From: Nocardia australiensis
GTDB lineage: Bacteria; Actinomycetota; Actinomycetes; Mycobacteriales; Mycobacteriaceae
Assembly: GCF_020733705.1 (NCBI RefSeq)
Contig: NZ_JAJFZM010000001.1
Coordinates: forward strand, 1,364,001-1,428,000
Direction of reading: 5' to 3'
DNA: 64,000 bases
Part shown: positions 44,101-52,352 of the stretch, in pieces
How the letters are laid out: every line of letters starts with the position of its first letter
How positions within the stretch are numbered: position 1 is the stretch's first letter
Notes under the pieces: generated by a model
Told to the model about the DNA's origin: nothing
Database searches by the model: none
The model's input: only the letters and a program-made list of their open reading frames with translations
Translations under genes and position numbers: made by a program

Positions 44101-47080
44101 CGCAGCCAGCAACCACCCGGATGCCCCCACGCCGCCCGACACCGAACTCGCCACCCGGACCGAACTGAATGCCGGATCCCATCCAGGAACCGGACCCGGC
44201 GTAGATGCCGGACACGAACTCACCACCCGAACCGACGTCGATACAAGTTCCGAACCGGCTAACCGAATCGGTCGCGATGCCGGGGCCGGACGGGCCGACA
44301 CCGGGGCGGGGGCGCGGGGCGCCAGTAGTGGCTGGGTCGCCGGGGGCGGCACATCGGACGGCAGTGGGGTATCCGGGCGGGACCATACGGCACCCTGGTC
44401 GGAGGGTGACGGCGGGTCGATTGTTGGCGAATCCGCTTTTGTCAGTGATGATCTCGCCGATCACGTGGTGCAAGGGATGCCGACCGTACCCGCGGTGTTC
44501 TGGTTGCTCGGATTGTCGCGGTTGGCGAATACGTCGAGCGCGGCATCTGTGGTTACCGATTTCAATGTGCATATACGGAGCGATCCGGCAGTGCTGCCGA
44601 CCGTCACCTATCGGCGCGATGCCATGGGAAGTGGTGTGCTGGCGGAATCCGGGAATGCCGTGGTGCTGGCCTCGGCTCGGGTCGCAGGTAACCCGACACC
44701 CGCGGACATTGTCGCGTGGATGCGGACAGTCGACACGAATCGGGCTGCGCGACACCAGATGCGAGTGCTGGAGGCCGACGCGTTCTATGACGATCTGCGT
44801 GCGGGAGGTCTCGAATACGGACCCGGTTTCCGCACCGTTCGCGGCATCCAGGTCGGAAGTGACTGCGCGGTCGGCACTTTCGACTTCGCGCCGCTGTCGC
44901 GAGCTGCGACGCTCGATGGTGGTCTGCATCTACTCGCCGCGGCCCGCTACGACGACCTGCCACCCGATTCGGTGCCACTGCCGATCGGCATCGAAACGGC
45001 GTGGTTGTCGACCGAACCGCACCGTGTGGTGCTCGAGGTGCATGCCTTCGTACGGCGGCGTACCCGCACCGGTTTGACCGGCGATGTCATCGGCACCGAT
45101 CAGCACGGCGCACCGGTGTTTGCCCTCGCGGGTGTCGAGGTCAGGTTCGTCGCCTCCGCCCAGCAATCCGATCTCGAATCAGACTCTCCGATAACGGCTT
45201 TTCGGCACGAGATTTGGCAACCGATCGCGGTGGCTCCGACCGGTACTTCGAACATCGGGCCTTCCAGCGCACCGGTGAACCACCCAGTTCGCGTCACGGA
45301 TTCACCCGTGTCCGGCACCACCGATCACTATGCCGACACCCAATCGGCAACAACGGCGCCCGGGTCGGTCCAGGCAAAACGAGCCCTCGTGATCGGGGAG
45401 TCACCGCTTGCGATCCGCCTGACCAGGGAGCTCGACCGCACCTTGCCAACCGAGCGGGTCGCTCGCGAGCCCGATCTCGCGGGCCCGATCGTCTCGGCCG
45501 TACTCGCGGGACGAACGTCGGCATCTCGCACGGCGGTCGTGCTGGTGTGGCCGCACGACGCCGCCACCTCGAATACCACCCCCGAACCGGACGACGTCCT
45601 CGCAACCACCGCGCGGGTACTCGACCTGATCCAGCGCATCCAATCAGCCGATGCCACCGCATCTTTGACGGTCCTTCTCCCCGATCATTGTCTGCCCACA
45701 CCGGCACCCCCCGGAGGCCAACGGTCAGATACGCGAGCGATGGCGGCAATCGACCACTCGATGCCGATGGCTCTCGCAGGATTGATCCGCTGCCTACAGC
45801 TCGAATCGGGTCGTGCAATCCGACTGGTGTGGACCGACGCGACCAGCGACAGCACCCGGGCACTACGCGAAATAATCATCGAGGCCCCGCTCGACCCGTC
45901 CCCAAGAGCATGCGCAGTCCCCGGCGAACTACGAATCTCACTGGGCGCACAGATGATTCGCAGATTTACGACCGCGCATCCGAAATTGTCTGTTGCCCAG
46001 CCTATCGACGCGTGTGGCACGTACGTAGTCACCGGCGGGCTCGGCGCACTCGGCGCGGTAGCGGTGCGATGGCTACTCGATGCGGGCGCCCGGGATGTCG
46101 TGGTGCTGACCCGGTCACCCCGGCCGATTCCCGCGCTGCTCGATGGCCTGGAGGACCGTATCGTCGTGGTTCGCTGCGACGCCGCCGACCGCGATGACCT
46201 CGCCAACGCGCTCAACGACATTCGCGAATGCGGCTCCACCATTCGCGGAATCGTGCATGCCGCGGGCACCTTGGAGGACGCCGCATTCGAGGCCGTAACC
46301 GGTCGACAGCTGATCCGGATGTTCGCACCGAAATACCTCGCCGCCCGCAACCTGATCGAACTCACCGCTGCGGACCCGACCGGTTTCGTGGTGCTGTTCT
46401 CCTCCGCCACCGGCGCGCTCGGCGCCCCCGGCCAAGCCGCCTACGCCAGCGCCAATACCGCGATGGACGCCCTCGCCCTGACATACCCCGACCGGCACAT
46501 AACAAGCGTCGGCTGGGGCGTGTGGGCCTCGGGCCTCGCCGAAACCGCCGGTGGCGCGGCACATATGCGACGTGCGGGGGTCTCGGCATTCTCCGTCGCT
46601 CGCGGCGCGGAGCTGCTTACGCAGGCCCTGCGATATGACGACCCGTATCTGCTCGCACTCGATTACACCCCAACCGCGGATTCCTCGCCGATCGGCGCAC
46701 GACTGCGCGATCTACTCGCGCACACCATATTCCCGTCCAACGGCCGAGGAATTCCGTCGATCGACCTCGATCGCTCCGACGCACCGACCTCAACTCGAAC
46801 CGTGCCGGACCAAGACGGCCGGCCCGAACAGCTCGCCGACACAATTCGCACAGTACTTGCCGCGACGCTCGATTCGGCCTCCGAATATATCGACCCTACA
46901 GCTGATTTCAATGATCTCGGCCTCAGCTCCCTGCTCGGTATAGAGATGCGCCGCAACCTGGAAACCCGACTCGGTATCCGAATCTCCACCGCCGAGCTCT
47001 TCCGGCATCCCACTGTCGATGCCCTCACCGAAGCGCTCGCCGATCGGGTCGCGGCTACGAAATCCGGAGAAGTGCGATGA
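41186..47080 (+). CDS. Single-module type I polyketide synthase, KS-AT-DH-KR-ACP
   Basis: A 1964-residue PKS. KS (about 8-410): Cys160 in VDSACSSS, His295 in ECHGTGTP, His331 in SNIGHLEAA. AT (about 600-930): GHSLGE with Ser703; FAAH at 803-806 in the specificity position, so malonyl-CoA is more likely than methylmalonyl-CoA. DH (about 1080-1330): His1093 in HVVQGMPTVP and Asp1244 in DGGLH. KR (about 1610-1800): GGLGALG, an LED motif (1696-1698, B-type-like), Ser1740, Tyr1753. ACP (about 1880-1955): DLGLSS with Ser1915. There is no ER or TE, so one round gives an enoyl (alpha,beta-unsaturated) product. Disordered Pro/Thr/Asn linkers of about 100 and 140 residues lie between KS and AT and between AT and DH. 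Confidence 0.95.
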   Translation: MTTTHTPPVSIVGIGCRVPGASGVTEFWRMLLNGNDATAPPPPGRLGTRRGGYLDDVESFDNDWFAISRREAALMDPQQRLALEVAIEALDDAGIGYRTKGSDTAVIVGACTYEHGISVLGRGGHDAPYAVTGSALSIIANRLSYVLDLRGPSLVVDSACSSSLVAVDTAMRLLRDDTVPFAIVGGVNLSLLPHTSDYLAQGGFLAPDGRCKPFDAAADGYTRGDGCSVVILQRTADAQREGNRIYAEIVGSAVGSDGRSNGLYAPNGRAQQHTLRTAWARSGLEPHTSGYIECHGTGTPLGDAVEVGALAAVLAGGDPTWIGSIKSNIGHLEAAAGVTGLIKTALSIQRGVIVPTINSHTENPLLKLADHGLRVPTVPIDWTATPITRRRAGVSSFGFGGTNAHVVLRGVTPIPTTRGEEPPVLIPITGRDIAELRSRAKQWAALLDPAVEPTTPTNHTSEPQPTQPPGPPRTDVLPRYTNATQTSEPGNLTEPISDMNTAFNAAAQSQPNDGIGVAGETDDSFAEYPGPDPFVGDVRGAHAAGEGEPSLRQFGIAASRLMPERIRAAVIARDKEEAAQRLRGLARGETGARVIAAGSVRRRGSVLFLFSGQGGQHSRMGRALAARYPVFARAVTDAADAIVAAGGPRVWTPRNGFALSASAAVTHREATEFVQPAIFAFQMAMTELLSSWGVTPDAVVGHSLGEVAAAAVGGALSLSDAARVIVARSRILADLDGRGAMAALEATQEEAASLVNPVRAMVGIAAVNGPRSVVISGEPRYVDAVVRRAKRRDLFAQRIAVDFAAHSPQVVPLVPEFLETLSDLAPQAPHCPIYSTAHSARTITTPTMDARYWADNASGTVELDAALRRAATDGLSTIVEIAPHPILVPAVREYPAFRDATHAATTRDDEATAFLACLANLHTHGYSITWSANGPFTTAPPTRQWTKHHFPLITPTHPSPPPATPARHPNNHAASNHPDAPTPPDTELATRTELNAGSHPGTGPGVDAGHELTTRTDVDTSSEPANRIGRDAGAGRADTGAGARGASSGWVAGGGTSDGSGVSGRDHTAPWSEGDGGSIVGESAFVSDDLADHVVQGMPTVPAVFWLLGLSRLANTSSAASVVTDFNVHIRSDPAVLPTVTYRRDAMGSGVLAESGNAVVLASARVAGNPTPADIVAWMRTVDTNRAARHQMRVLEADAFYDDLRAGGLEYGPGFRTVRGIQVGSDCAVGTFDFAPLSRAATLDGGLHLLAAARYDDLPPDSVPLPIGIETAWLSTEPHRVVLEVHAFVRRRTRTGLTGDVIGTDQHGAPVFALAGVEVRFVASAQQSDLESDSPITAFRHEIWQPIAVAPTGTSNIGPSSAPVNHPVRVTDSPVSGTTDHYADTQSATTAPGSVQAKRALVIGESPLAIRLTRELDRTLPTERVAREPDLAGPIVSAVLAGRTSASRTAVVLVWPHDAATSNTTPEPDDVLATTARVLDLIQRIQSADATASLTVLLPDHCLPTPAPPGGQRSDTRAMAAIDHSMPMALAGLIRCLQLESGRAIRLVWTDATSDSTRALREIIIEAPLDPSPRACAVPGELRISLGAQMIRRFTTAHPKLSVAQPIDACGTYVVTGGLGALGAVAVRWLLDAGARDVVVLTRSPRPIPALLDGLEDRIVVVRCDAADRDDLANALNDIRECGSTIRGIVHAAGTLEDAAFEAVTGRQLIRMFAPKYLAARNLIELTAADPTGFVVLFSSATGALGAPGQAAYASANTAMDALALTYPDRHITSVGWGVWASGLAETAGGAAHMRRAGVSAFSVARGAELLTQALRYDDPYLLALDYTPTADSSPIGARLRDLLAHTIFPSNGRGIPSIDLDRSDAPTSTRTVPDQDGRPEQLADTIRTVLAATLDSASEYIDPTADFNDLGLSSLLGIEMRRNLETRLGIRISTAELFRHPTVDALTEALADRVAATKSGEVR

Positions 47081-47151
47081 CTTACCGAACGGACTGTCGT
47101 CATCGAAGCCCGCATGACCGCACTCCGCGAAACCCCGATGAGGTCCCGTGA
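47077..47151 (+). CDS. Possible 24-residue coupling ORF between PKS and FAAL genes
   Basis: ATG 47077 overlaps the PKS stop (ATGA), and its own stop overlaps the GTG start of the FAAL gene (GTGA), so the frame exactly bridges the gap. The peptide is Arg/His/Pro-rich (MTYRTDCRHRSPHD...) with no homology seen. It may only keep ribosomes moving; it may also be chance. Confidence 0.3.
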   Translation: MTYRTDCRHRSPHDRTPRNPDEVP

Positions 47152-48890
47152 CGCCAACCGAGCCCACACCGTCGCATAACCTACTTGCCGCTCGGGTCAC
47201 CGAGTGGGCGCGCATCAAGCCCGACGCCGCCGCCTACACCGAATTGCGTTATCGCGGAGCCGAATGCAATCCACGCACCCTGACGTACAGCGAATTACAC
47301 AGTGCCACAGACATATTGGCACTACGGATTGCCGCGTTATCCGATCCTGGCGATCGGGTGGCGATTCTATGCGCGCATGGCTTGGACTACGTCGTGGCCT
47401 TCTTGGCATGTCTTGCCAGCGATCGCATTGCCGTCCCGCTCCATCCCGCAGCGGGTGCCCGCAATAGCGCCCGACTGGAGACCGCAATTGCGAACGCGCG
47501 CCCCGCTATCGGGCTGATATCCGCGTCCGATCGAACGACGGCCGACCTGTTCGGCCCGGCACTCGGTCGCGTACTCACACTTCCGCCCGATCCCTGCACC
47601 GTCGAAATTTCGAACCGCACCATGGACCCCCCGTTCCATCCGCCATCCACCTCCGGCACGAATCTCGCCTACCTGCAATACACTTCCGGATCGACCAGGG
47701 TGCCCGCCGGAGTGCAAGTCACTCACGCGAATCTCACTGCGGCACTCGATCAATTGTGGTCAGCCATTCCGTCTTCACGTTCGAAACCGATTGTGACTTG
47801 GCTGCCGTTCTTCCACGATATGGGCCTCGTGTTCGCCCTCGCCCTGCCGCTCTACGCGGGTGTACACGGGATCACGCTGGCGCCCGCAGAATTCGTCAAG
47901 CGGCCGATCCGCTGGCTGCGCGCGTGCAGCGACTATCGCGCCGGATCCACCGGCGGCCCGAATTTCGGTCTGGCCCTGACAGTCTCGGCAACAACACCCG
48001 AGGAACGCGCCGGACTCGACCTCACGAACCTCGAAGTACTACTGAACGGCGCCGAACCCATCCGTGAACAGACGCTCACCGATTTCACCGAAGCCTTCGC
48101 TGTCCACGGCTTCCGGCACCATGCTCACCTGCCCGGCTATGGCCTCGCCGAAGCCACTCTCCCGGTGACGATCGCCGCGCCGGCCGAAGATCCCGTCACG
48201 GAGCGATTCGATCGCAACGCCCTGGCACATGGTCGCGCGGTCGCAACACCCGAGGGCGTCGCTCTCATCGGCTGCGGCGCGCCCGTTGACCAGCGGGTCG
48301 CCGTCGTCGATCCGGCCGAGGGCCTCGAGGTCGGTGCGGCCGATGTCGGAGAAATCTGGGTCGCCGGGCCCAATGTCTGCGCGGGCTACTTCGACAACCC
48401 CACCGCCACCACCGCGCGTTTCGGCGCCACCGTCCCCGGCAGGCCCGAATCCTGGTTGCGCACCGGCGATCTCGGTTTCTGGCACAATGGGCAGCTCTTC
48501 GTCGCGGGCCGACTCGATGACCTCATCGTCATCGACGGCCGCAACCACTATCCGGCCGATATCGAAACGACCGTCGCCGCCTGCGCGCCCGAGGTACGCA
48601 CCGGTCGTGTCGCCGCATTCGGCCACGACGACGGTCTTCGCCAGGAGTTGGTGGTTGTTGCCGAACTGGTGACCACCGATACCAACGACGAACTGGCCAC
48701 GCTCACGCGTCGGATTCGCACCGCCATCGCCGGCACGCACGACATCGCGCCGGGCGCCGTCGTCCTGGTCGAAGCGGGTGCCATCCCCAAAACCTCCAGC
48801 GGAAAACTGCGCCGCCGCGAATGCCGCACCAGATACGCCGCCGGTGAGCTGACCGTTACCGCCGCCGATTTTCGGCAGTCACGCCCCTAA
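47148..48890 (+). CDS. Fatty acyl-AMP ligase (FAAL)
   Basis: A 580-residue ANL enzyme of the FAAL branch: YTSGSTRVPAGVQVTHANL, the hallmark WLPFFHDMGLVF, GGPNFGLAL, GYGLAEATLPV, WLRTGDLGFW, DLIVIDGRNHYPADIE and terminal Lys in KTSSGKLRRRECR. FAALs form acyl-AMP and load acyl carrier proteins or PKS instead of CoA. The GTG start has GATGAGG upstream. As third gene after ACP and PKS it most likely activates the starter fatty acid for them. Confidence 0.93.
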   Translation: MTPTEPTPSHNLLAARVTEWARIKPDAAAYTELRYRGAECNPRTLTYSELHSATDILALRIAALSDPGDRVAILCAHGLDYVVAFLACLASDRIAVPLHPAAGARNSARLETAIANARPAIGLISASDRTTADLFGPALGRVLTLPPDPCTVEISNRTMDPPFHPPSTSGTNLAYLQYTSGSTRVPAGVQVTHANLTAALDQLWSAIPSSRSKPIVTWLPFFHDMGLVFALALPLYAGVHGITLAPAEFVKRPIRWLRACSDYRAGSTGGPNFGLALTVSATTPEERAGLDLTNLEVLLNGAEPIREQTLTDFTEAFAVHGFRHHAHLPGYGLAEATLPVTIAAPAEDPVTERFDRNALAHGRAVATPEGVALIGCGAPVDQRVAVVDPAEGLEVGAADVGEIWVAGPNVCAGYFDNPTATTARFGATVPGRPESWLRTGDLGFWHNGQLFVAGRLDDLIVIDGRNHYPADIETTVAACAPEVRTGRVAAFGHDDGLRQELVVVAELVTTDTNDELATLTRRIRTAIAGTHDIAPGAVVLVEAGAIPKTSSGKLRRRECRTRYAAGELTVTAADFRQSRP

Positions 48891-49002
48891 TTGTCGAATC
48901 CCATCCGTCCGGTGCACATCCCGGTTCCGCACTGTGGAGTAGGAGTCCGAAACACCCCGCGAATGCCGCTGATCAGGTGCTCGGGCGGCGATGATGGGCG
49001 CC

Positions 49003-49392
49003 ATGACGACCGAAACGATAACCGTGACCTGGAAACATCAACCCGACGAGCACGACTACCCCGCCGCGGCGGATTACCTCGAACTACTGGCCGAATCGGC
49101 GATTGTCGACGCGGTGGTGGCGGGCCTGCGCACGGCCCCGATCGTGTACAAGAAGGCCAAGGACATTCTGCGCGCCGCCCAGTTGGAATTGCTCAGCGCG
49201 GAGGATCCGCATGTTCGTCGCGATTTGATCAAGATCAATAGCGGCACCGCGCTCTCACCGATCCTGCTGGTGCGCGGCGACTTCCGCACCAGCGTCCCGA
49301 TGGTGATCGCCGACGGCTACCACCGAGTGTGTGCCATCAACTATGCCGATGCGAACATTGCGATCCCGGCGAAAATCGCCGCCCTCCCGTGA
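49003..49392 (+). CDS. ParB/sulfiredoxin-fold-like protein coupled to an antiporter
   Basis: A 129-residue soluble protein. VIADGYHRVCAINYAD resembles the D-G-x-H-R motif of the ParB/Srx nuclease fold, and SPILLVRGDFR precedes it as in that fold; the N-terminal half is helical (TAPIVYKKAKDIL). Homologues are widespread as hypothetical proteins. Its TGA overlaps the antiporter GTG start (GTGA). ATG 49003 was chosen over the ATGs at 48991/48994 on N-terminal pattern. Binding of a nucleotide or nucleic acid is inference. Confidence 0.72.
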   Translation: MTTETITVTWKHQPDEHDYPAAADYLELLAESAIVDAVVAGLRTAPIVYKKAKDILRAAQLELLSAEDPHVRRDLIKINSGTALSPILLVRGDFRTSVPMVIADGYHRVCAINYADANIAIPAKIAALP

Positions 49393-50531
49393 CCTTCTCG
49401 ACCCTTGCTCTGATCGTCGTGCTCGGGCTGTGCGGCCCGCTGCTCGCGCTGCGGATGTCCTGGCATGTACCGGTCATACTCGGCGAATTGATCGCTGGAA
49501 TTGGCTTCGGCGCAACCGGTTTCGGCGTGCTGGACGCCTCGGACCCGCTGTTCGTCTTTCTGGCGGATATGGGATTCGCGGTGGTGATGTTCGTTGCGGG
49601 CACCCATGTCCCGGTGCGTGATCCGGCCGTCTGCTCCGCGCTCGGGGTCGGCGCCGTGCGGGCTGTGATTGTCGGCCTGCTCGCGACGGTAGCGGGATTC
49701 GGTGCCGCCCATTGGTTCAGCACCACCCATGGCGCGATCTATGCGGTGCTGATGGCGTCCTCGTCCGCGGCGCTGGTGCTACCGATCATCGATTCGCTCG
49801 GGTTATCCGGCCAGCCGGTGCTCGCCCTGACAGCTCAGGTCGCCATCGCGGATACCGCGTGTGTCATCGCATTGCCTTTGGTCATCGACCCGGGCAACGC
49901 AGGCCGCACCGCGCTCGGTGCGGTCGCTGTCGCGGCGGCCGCGGGCGCGCTGTTCCTGATCCTGCGTCAGCTGGAGCGGTCGGGACGACGGCGGCGGGTG
50001 CATCGGCTCTCGGAGGACCGCGCGTTCGCGCTGGAACTTCGCGTGAGTCTCGCGGCGCTTTTCGCGCTGTGCGCGGTGGCCACCCAGACGCATGTATCGA
50101 TTATGTTGGCGGGCTTCGCCGCCGGGCTCGCCGTCGCCGGTGTAGGTGAGCCGCGCCGAGTTGCCCGCCAGCTCTTCGCGATCAACGACGGCTTTCTCGG
50201 TCCGCTGTTTTTCGTCTGGCTCGGAGCTCGGCTCAACCTGCGTGAATTCGGCGAGCGCCCTGAACTCATCGGATTGGGGCTATTGCTCGGTGCGGGCGCG
50301 ATTCTGGTGCATCTCGCGATCAAGGCCATCGGCCAGCCGATGGCCTTCGGCGCACTCGCGGCCGCGCAGATCGGAGTGCCGGTCGCGGCCGTCACGGTCG
50401 GCACCCAACTGCACGTGCTGGTCCCGGGTGAATCGTCGGCCCTGATGTTGGGCGCGTTGTCCACGATCGCCGTAGCCGCGTTCGCCGCCAGTCGAACGGC
50501 GGCCCGAAAATCCAAGACCGCCGAGCGATAG
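49389..50531 (+). CDS. Cation:proton antiporter, CPA2 family
   Basis: A 380-residue membrane protein with about 12 hydrophobic segments. WHVPVILGELIAGIGFGATGFG, LFVFLADMGFAVVMFVAGTHV and ALTAQVAIADTACVIALPLV (acidic residue in the ion-path helix) match the KefB/NapA-type Na+/H+ or K+/H+ exchangers. No C-terminal TrkA-N regulatory domain is present. GTG 49389 overlaps the previous gene's stop, so translation is coupled and the small ParB-like protein may act as a regulator. Confidence 0.86.
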   Translation: MTFSTLALIVVLGLCGPLLALRMSWHVPVILGELIAGIGFGATGFGVLDASDPLFVFLADMGFAVVMFVAGTHVPVRDPAVCSALGVGAVRAVIVGLLATVAGFGAAHWFSTTHGAIYAVLMASSSAALVLPIIDSLGLSGQPVLALTAQVAIADTACVIALPLVIDPGNAGRTALGAVAVAAAAGALFLILRQLERSGRRRRVHRLSEDRAFALELRVSLAALFALCAVATQTHVSIMLAGFAAGLAVAGVGEPRRVARQLFAINDGFLGPLFFVWLGARLNLREFGERPELIGLGLLLGAGAILVHLAIKAIGQPMAFGALAAAQIGVPVAAVTVGTQLHVLVPGESSALMLGALSTIAVAAFAASRTAARKSKTAER

Positions 50532-50542
50532 ACGAGTAATTC

Positions 50543-50947
50543 TCAGCCCTCGTCGCGGCCGAGCAGGCGATCGGTCTCGCGGCGCTCACGTTTCGTCGGT
50601 CGACCGGCGCCACGGTCGCGACGTGGCATGGTCGCGAGAATCTCGCGCGGCGGTGGGGGTGGGCTGCGGTCGATCAAGCATTGGGCCGCGACCGGGGGAC
50701 CGACCCGTTTGGTGATGATCCGCTCCACGATCACGATCCGCTCGACACCACCGGTACGGATTCGAATTTCGTCACCGGGATGTACGGGATGCGCGGGTTT
50801 AGCCGCAGCACCATTTACGCGGACGTGCCCGCCACGGCAAGCGGCCGCAGCCGCCGTTCGTGTCTTGAACAAGCGCACAGCCCACGTCCATGAATCGACG
50901 CGGGCTTGTGTCGCGGTATTCCGAGTGCCGGATTGGGCGGGTGCCAC
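50543..50947 (-). CDS. S4-domain RNA-binding protein, Hsp15-like
   Basis: A 134-residue protein: ARVDSWTWAVRLFKTRTAAAAACRGGHVRVNGAAAKPAHPVHPGDEI is an S4 RNA-binding domain, followed by a basic C-terminal tail. In E. coli Hsp15 binds 50S subunits carrying a stalled nascent chain. The GTG start at 50947 lacks a good Shine-Dalgarno and its first 15 residues are not conserved, so the true start is uncertain. It converges on the antiporter gene with an 11-bp gap. Confidence 0.82.
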   Translation of the reverse strand: MAPAQSGTRNTATQARVDSWTWAVRLFKTRTAAAAACRGGHVRVNGAAAKPAHPVHPGDEIRIRTGGVERIVIVERIITKRVGPPVAAQCLIDRSPPPPPREILATMPRRDRGAGRPTKRERRETDRLLGRDEG

Positions 50948-50967
50948 GCGTTAGACGATACGACGGA

Positions 50968-51615
50968 TCAGGCGATCCGGCGTGCCGTCACAATCATGTC
51001 CGGGTTCAGCGAGGTGTAGCTCACCGGATCGCCCGACTGGACGGCGTTGAGCAGCTTGCCGTCGCCCGCATACATTCCGACGTGGCCGCCGCCGTTCGTC
51101 ACGACGATGTCACCCGGCTGCAGGTTCTCGAAGGCCACCGGAGCGCCGACATGCGACTGCTCGAAGCTGGTACGCGGCAGATCGATTCCTGCCTGACGGT
51201 AGGCCCACTGGACCAGACCCGAGCAGTCGAAAGTGGACGGACCGGCAGCACCCCAGGAGTACATAGCGCCGACCTTGGTTTTGGCCGCGTCCAACGCGAT
51301 GTTGGCCGGGCCGGCCGGGGCGGCGAACATGCCTTGGAAGTTCGGCATGCCGGCCTGCGGAGCAGCCATCGGGGCCTGCGGCGCTGCGGGGGCGGCGAGG
51401 GCTTGCTGGATCTGCTGGTTCAGCTGCTGAACGGGCTGCTCGTACTCTTGCGGAACCGGTACGTCGAAGTCGCCGAGACCGGGAATGTTGATGGTGGCGG
51501 CCATGGCCGGAATCGCGGGCATCGCACCTGTTGTTGCGGCCACAGCGCCCATGACGATGGCACCCTTGACGGAATTCGGTAGCCGGGAATCCCGTTGCAA
51601 ACTATGTTTACCCAC
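50968..51615 (-). CDS. Secreted NlpC/P60 peptidoglycan endopeptidase
   Basis: A 215-residue exported hydrolase: signal peptide (VKGAIVMGAVAATTGAMPAIPAMA), a Gln/Pro/Ala-rich linker, and a C-terminal NlpC/P60 domain with catalytic Cys in TFDCSGLVQWAYRQAG and His in GGGHVGMYAGDGK. It cuts D-Glu-mDAP-type bonds in peptidoglycan, as RipA/RipB-like enzymes do in mycobacteria. The GTG start has GGAG upstream. A cyclic-di-AMP-type riboswitch in the 5' leader should link it to cell-wall signalling. Confidence 0.9.
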   Translation of the reverse strand: MGKHSLQRDSRLPNSVKGAIVMGAVAATTGAMPAIPAMAATINIPGLGDFDVPVPQEYEQPVQQLNQQIQQALAAPAAPQAPMAAPQAGMPNFQGMFAAPAGPANIALDAAKTKVGAMYSWGAAGPSTFDCSGLVQWAYRQAGIDLPRTSFEQSHVGAPVAFENLQPGDIVVTNGGGHVGMYAGDGKLLNAVQSGDPVSYTSLNPDMIVTARRIA

Positions 51616-51639
51616 CGAGCTGAGTCTCCGATCTTCCTT

Positions 51640-51765
51640 GCTCTCCCGCCGACCGGATCAGCTCATGGGTTCGGACCGAAATCAGCCCTACTTCCCAGAC
51701 AAACCTTGGGTCCCCGGCACGGCAGCCGAGAACGATTGGCCCCGACAGCCGATTAGGCGGTGACT
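51640..51765 (-). ncRNA. Cyclic di-AMP riboswitch (ydaO-yuaA type) in the NlpC/P60 leader
   Basis: On the minus strand the leader reads CACCGCCTAATCGGC..., then GGGGACCC, GTAGGGCTGA, GGTCCGAACCCATGAGCT, GATCCGGTCGGCGGG and GAGAG. The stretch CCGAACCC-N2-GAGCTGA(T)CC-GGT-GGCG is the conserved 3' core of the ydaO element, and CCGCC/GGCGG closes the outer helix. In actinobacteria this riboswitch commonly precedes Rpf and NlpC/P60 wall-hydrolase genes. Boundaries are approximate. Confidence 0.75.
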
Positions 51766-51993
51766 TCCTGGCGCCGTTTCTCTTACGAAGCGACAGACTC
51801 CATGAAGTCACGAAGAGATTACGATGCGGGCGCGGCGTTGTCCAGCCCACAGCCCAGCGCGTTCTCGCCTACCGCCAAATTCCCTGCACGAACGGCCGAA
51901 ATAGCGACACGCCCGACTGATCACGACACGATATCGAGGGACTTCGAGCGCGTTACCGAAACGAGAGTCCGGCACGGAATCTACAGCGCTCTA
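51766..51993. other. Upstream region of the riboswitch
   Basis: No gene. It should contain the promoter for the riboswitch-NlpC/P60 transcript, but I cannot assign -35/-10 elements with confidence. Confidence 0.35.
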
Positions 51994-52278
51994 TCAGGAT
52001 TCGGACAAATCGCGCGTGCCGTGGTCGGCACGACCGGCCAGTGCCCGCTCGAGCTCATCAATGCGGCGCAGTGCGGCCGACAACCCGACCTCTAGCTGCC
52101 CAAGCGCCATCACCAGCGGCCCGACCGCGAGGTCCGCGACGAGCTGCGGATCGTCGAAGCCCCCCTCGACCGCAATCACGATGTTCGAACGAATACGTTC
52201 GGCCACCGTCGCCCCGTCCGGAACGTTCCAGGATTCGACCACCTCGACGGTGGTGCTGGGAGTGGGTTCCTCGGCCAT
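51994..52278 (-). CDS. Small conserved acidic protein, unknown function
   Basis: A 94-residue soluble protein: VEVVESWNVPDGATVAERIRSNIVIAVEGGFDDPQLVADLAVGPLVMALGQLEVGL, then a C-terminal coiled-coil-like helix (SAALRRIDELERALAGR). ATG 52278 fits the composition; the longer frame to 52401 crosses the promoter region of the divergent ATPase gene. No signal peptide. Function not recognised. Confidence 0.68.
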   Translation of the reverse strand: MAEEPTPSTTVEVVESWNVPDGATVAERIRSNIVIAVEGGFDDPQLVADLAVGPLVMALGQLEVGLSAALRRIDELERALAGRADHGTRDLSES

Positions 52279-52352
52279 GCCGATAACCCTATCTAGGACA
52301 CACCATAGATATGGGCAGAATCGCATGACATAACGCGCTACGGTGTCTGGGC

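Noticed and set aside
43331..44929. 532-codon minus-strand frame within the PKS gene
   Set aside because: It is the antisense shadow of the PKS linker and AT/DH regions, with Arg/Gly-rich composition and no family motif.
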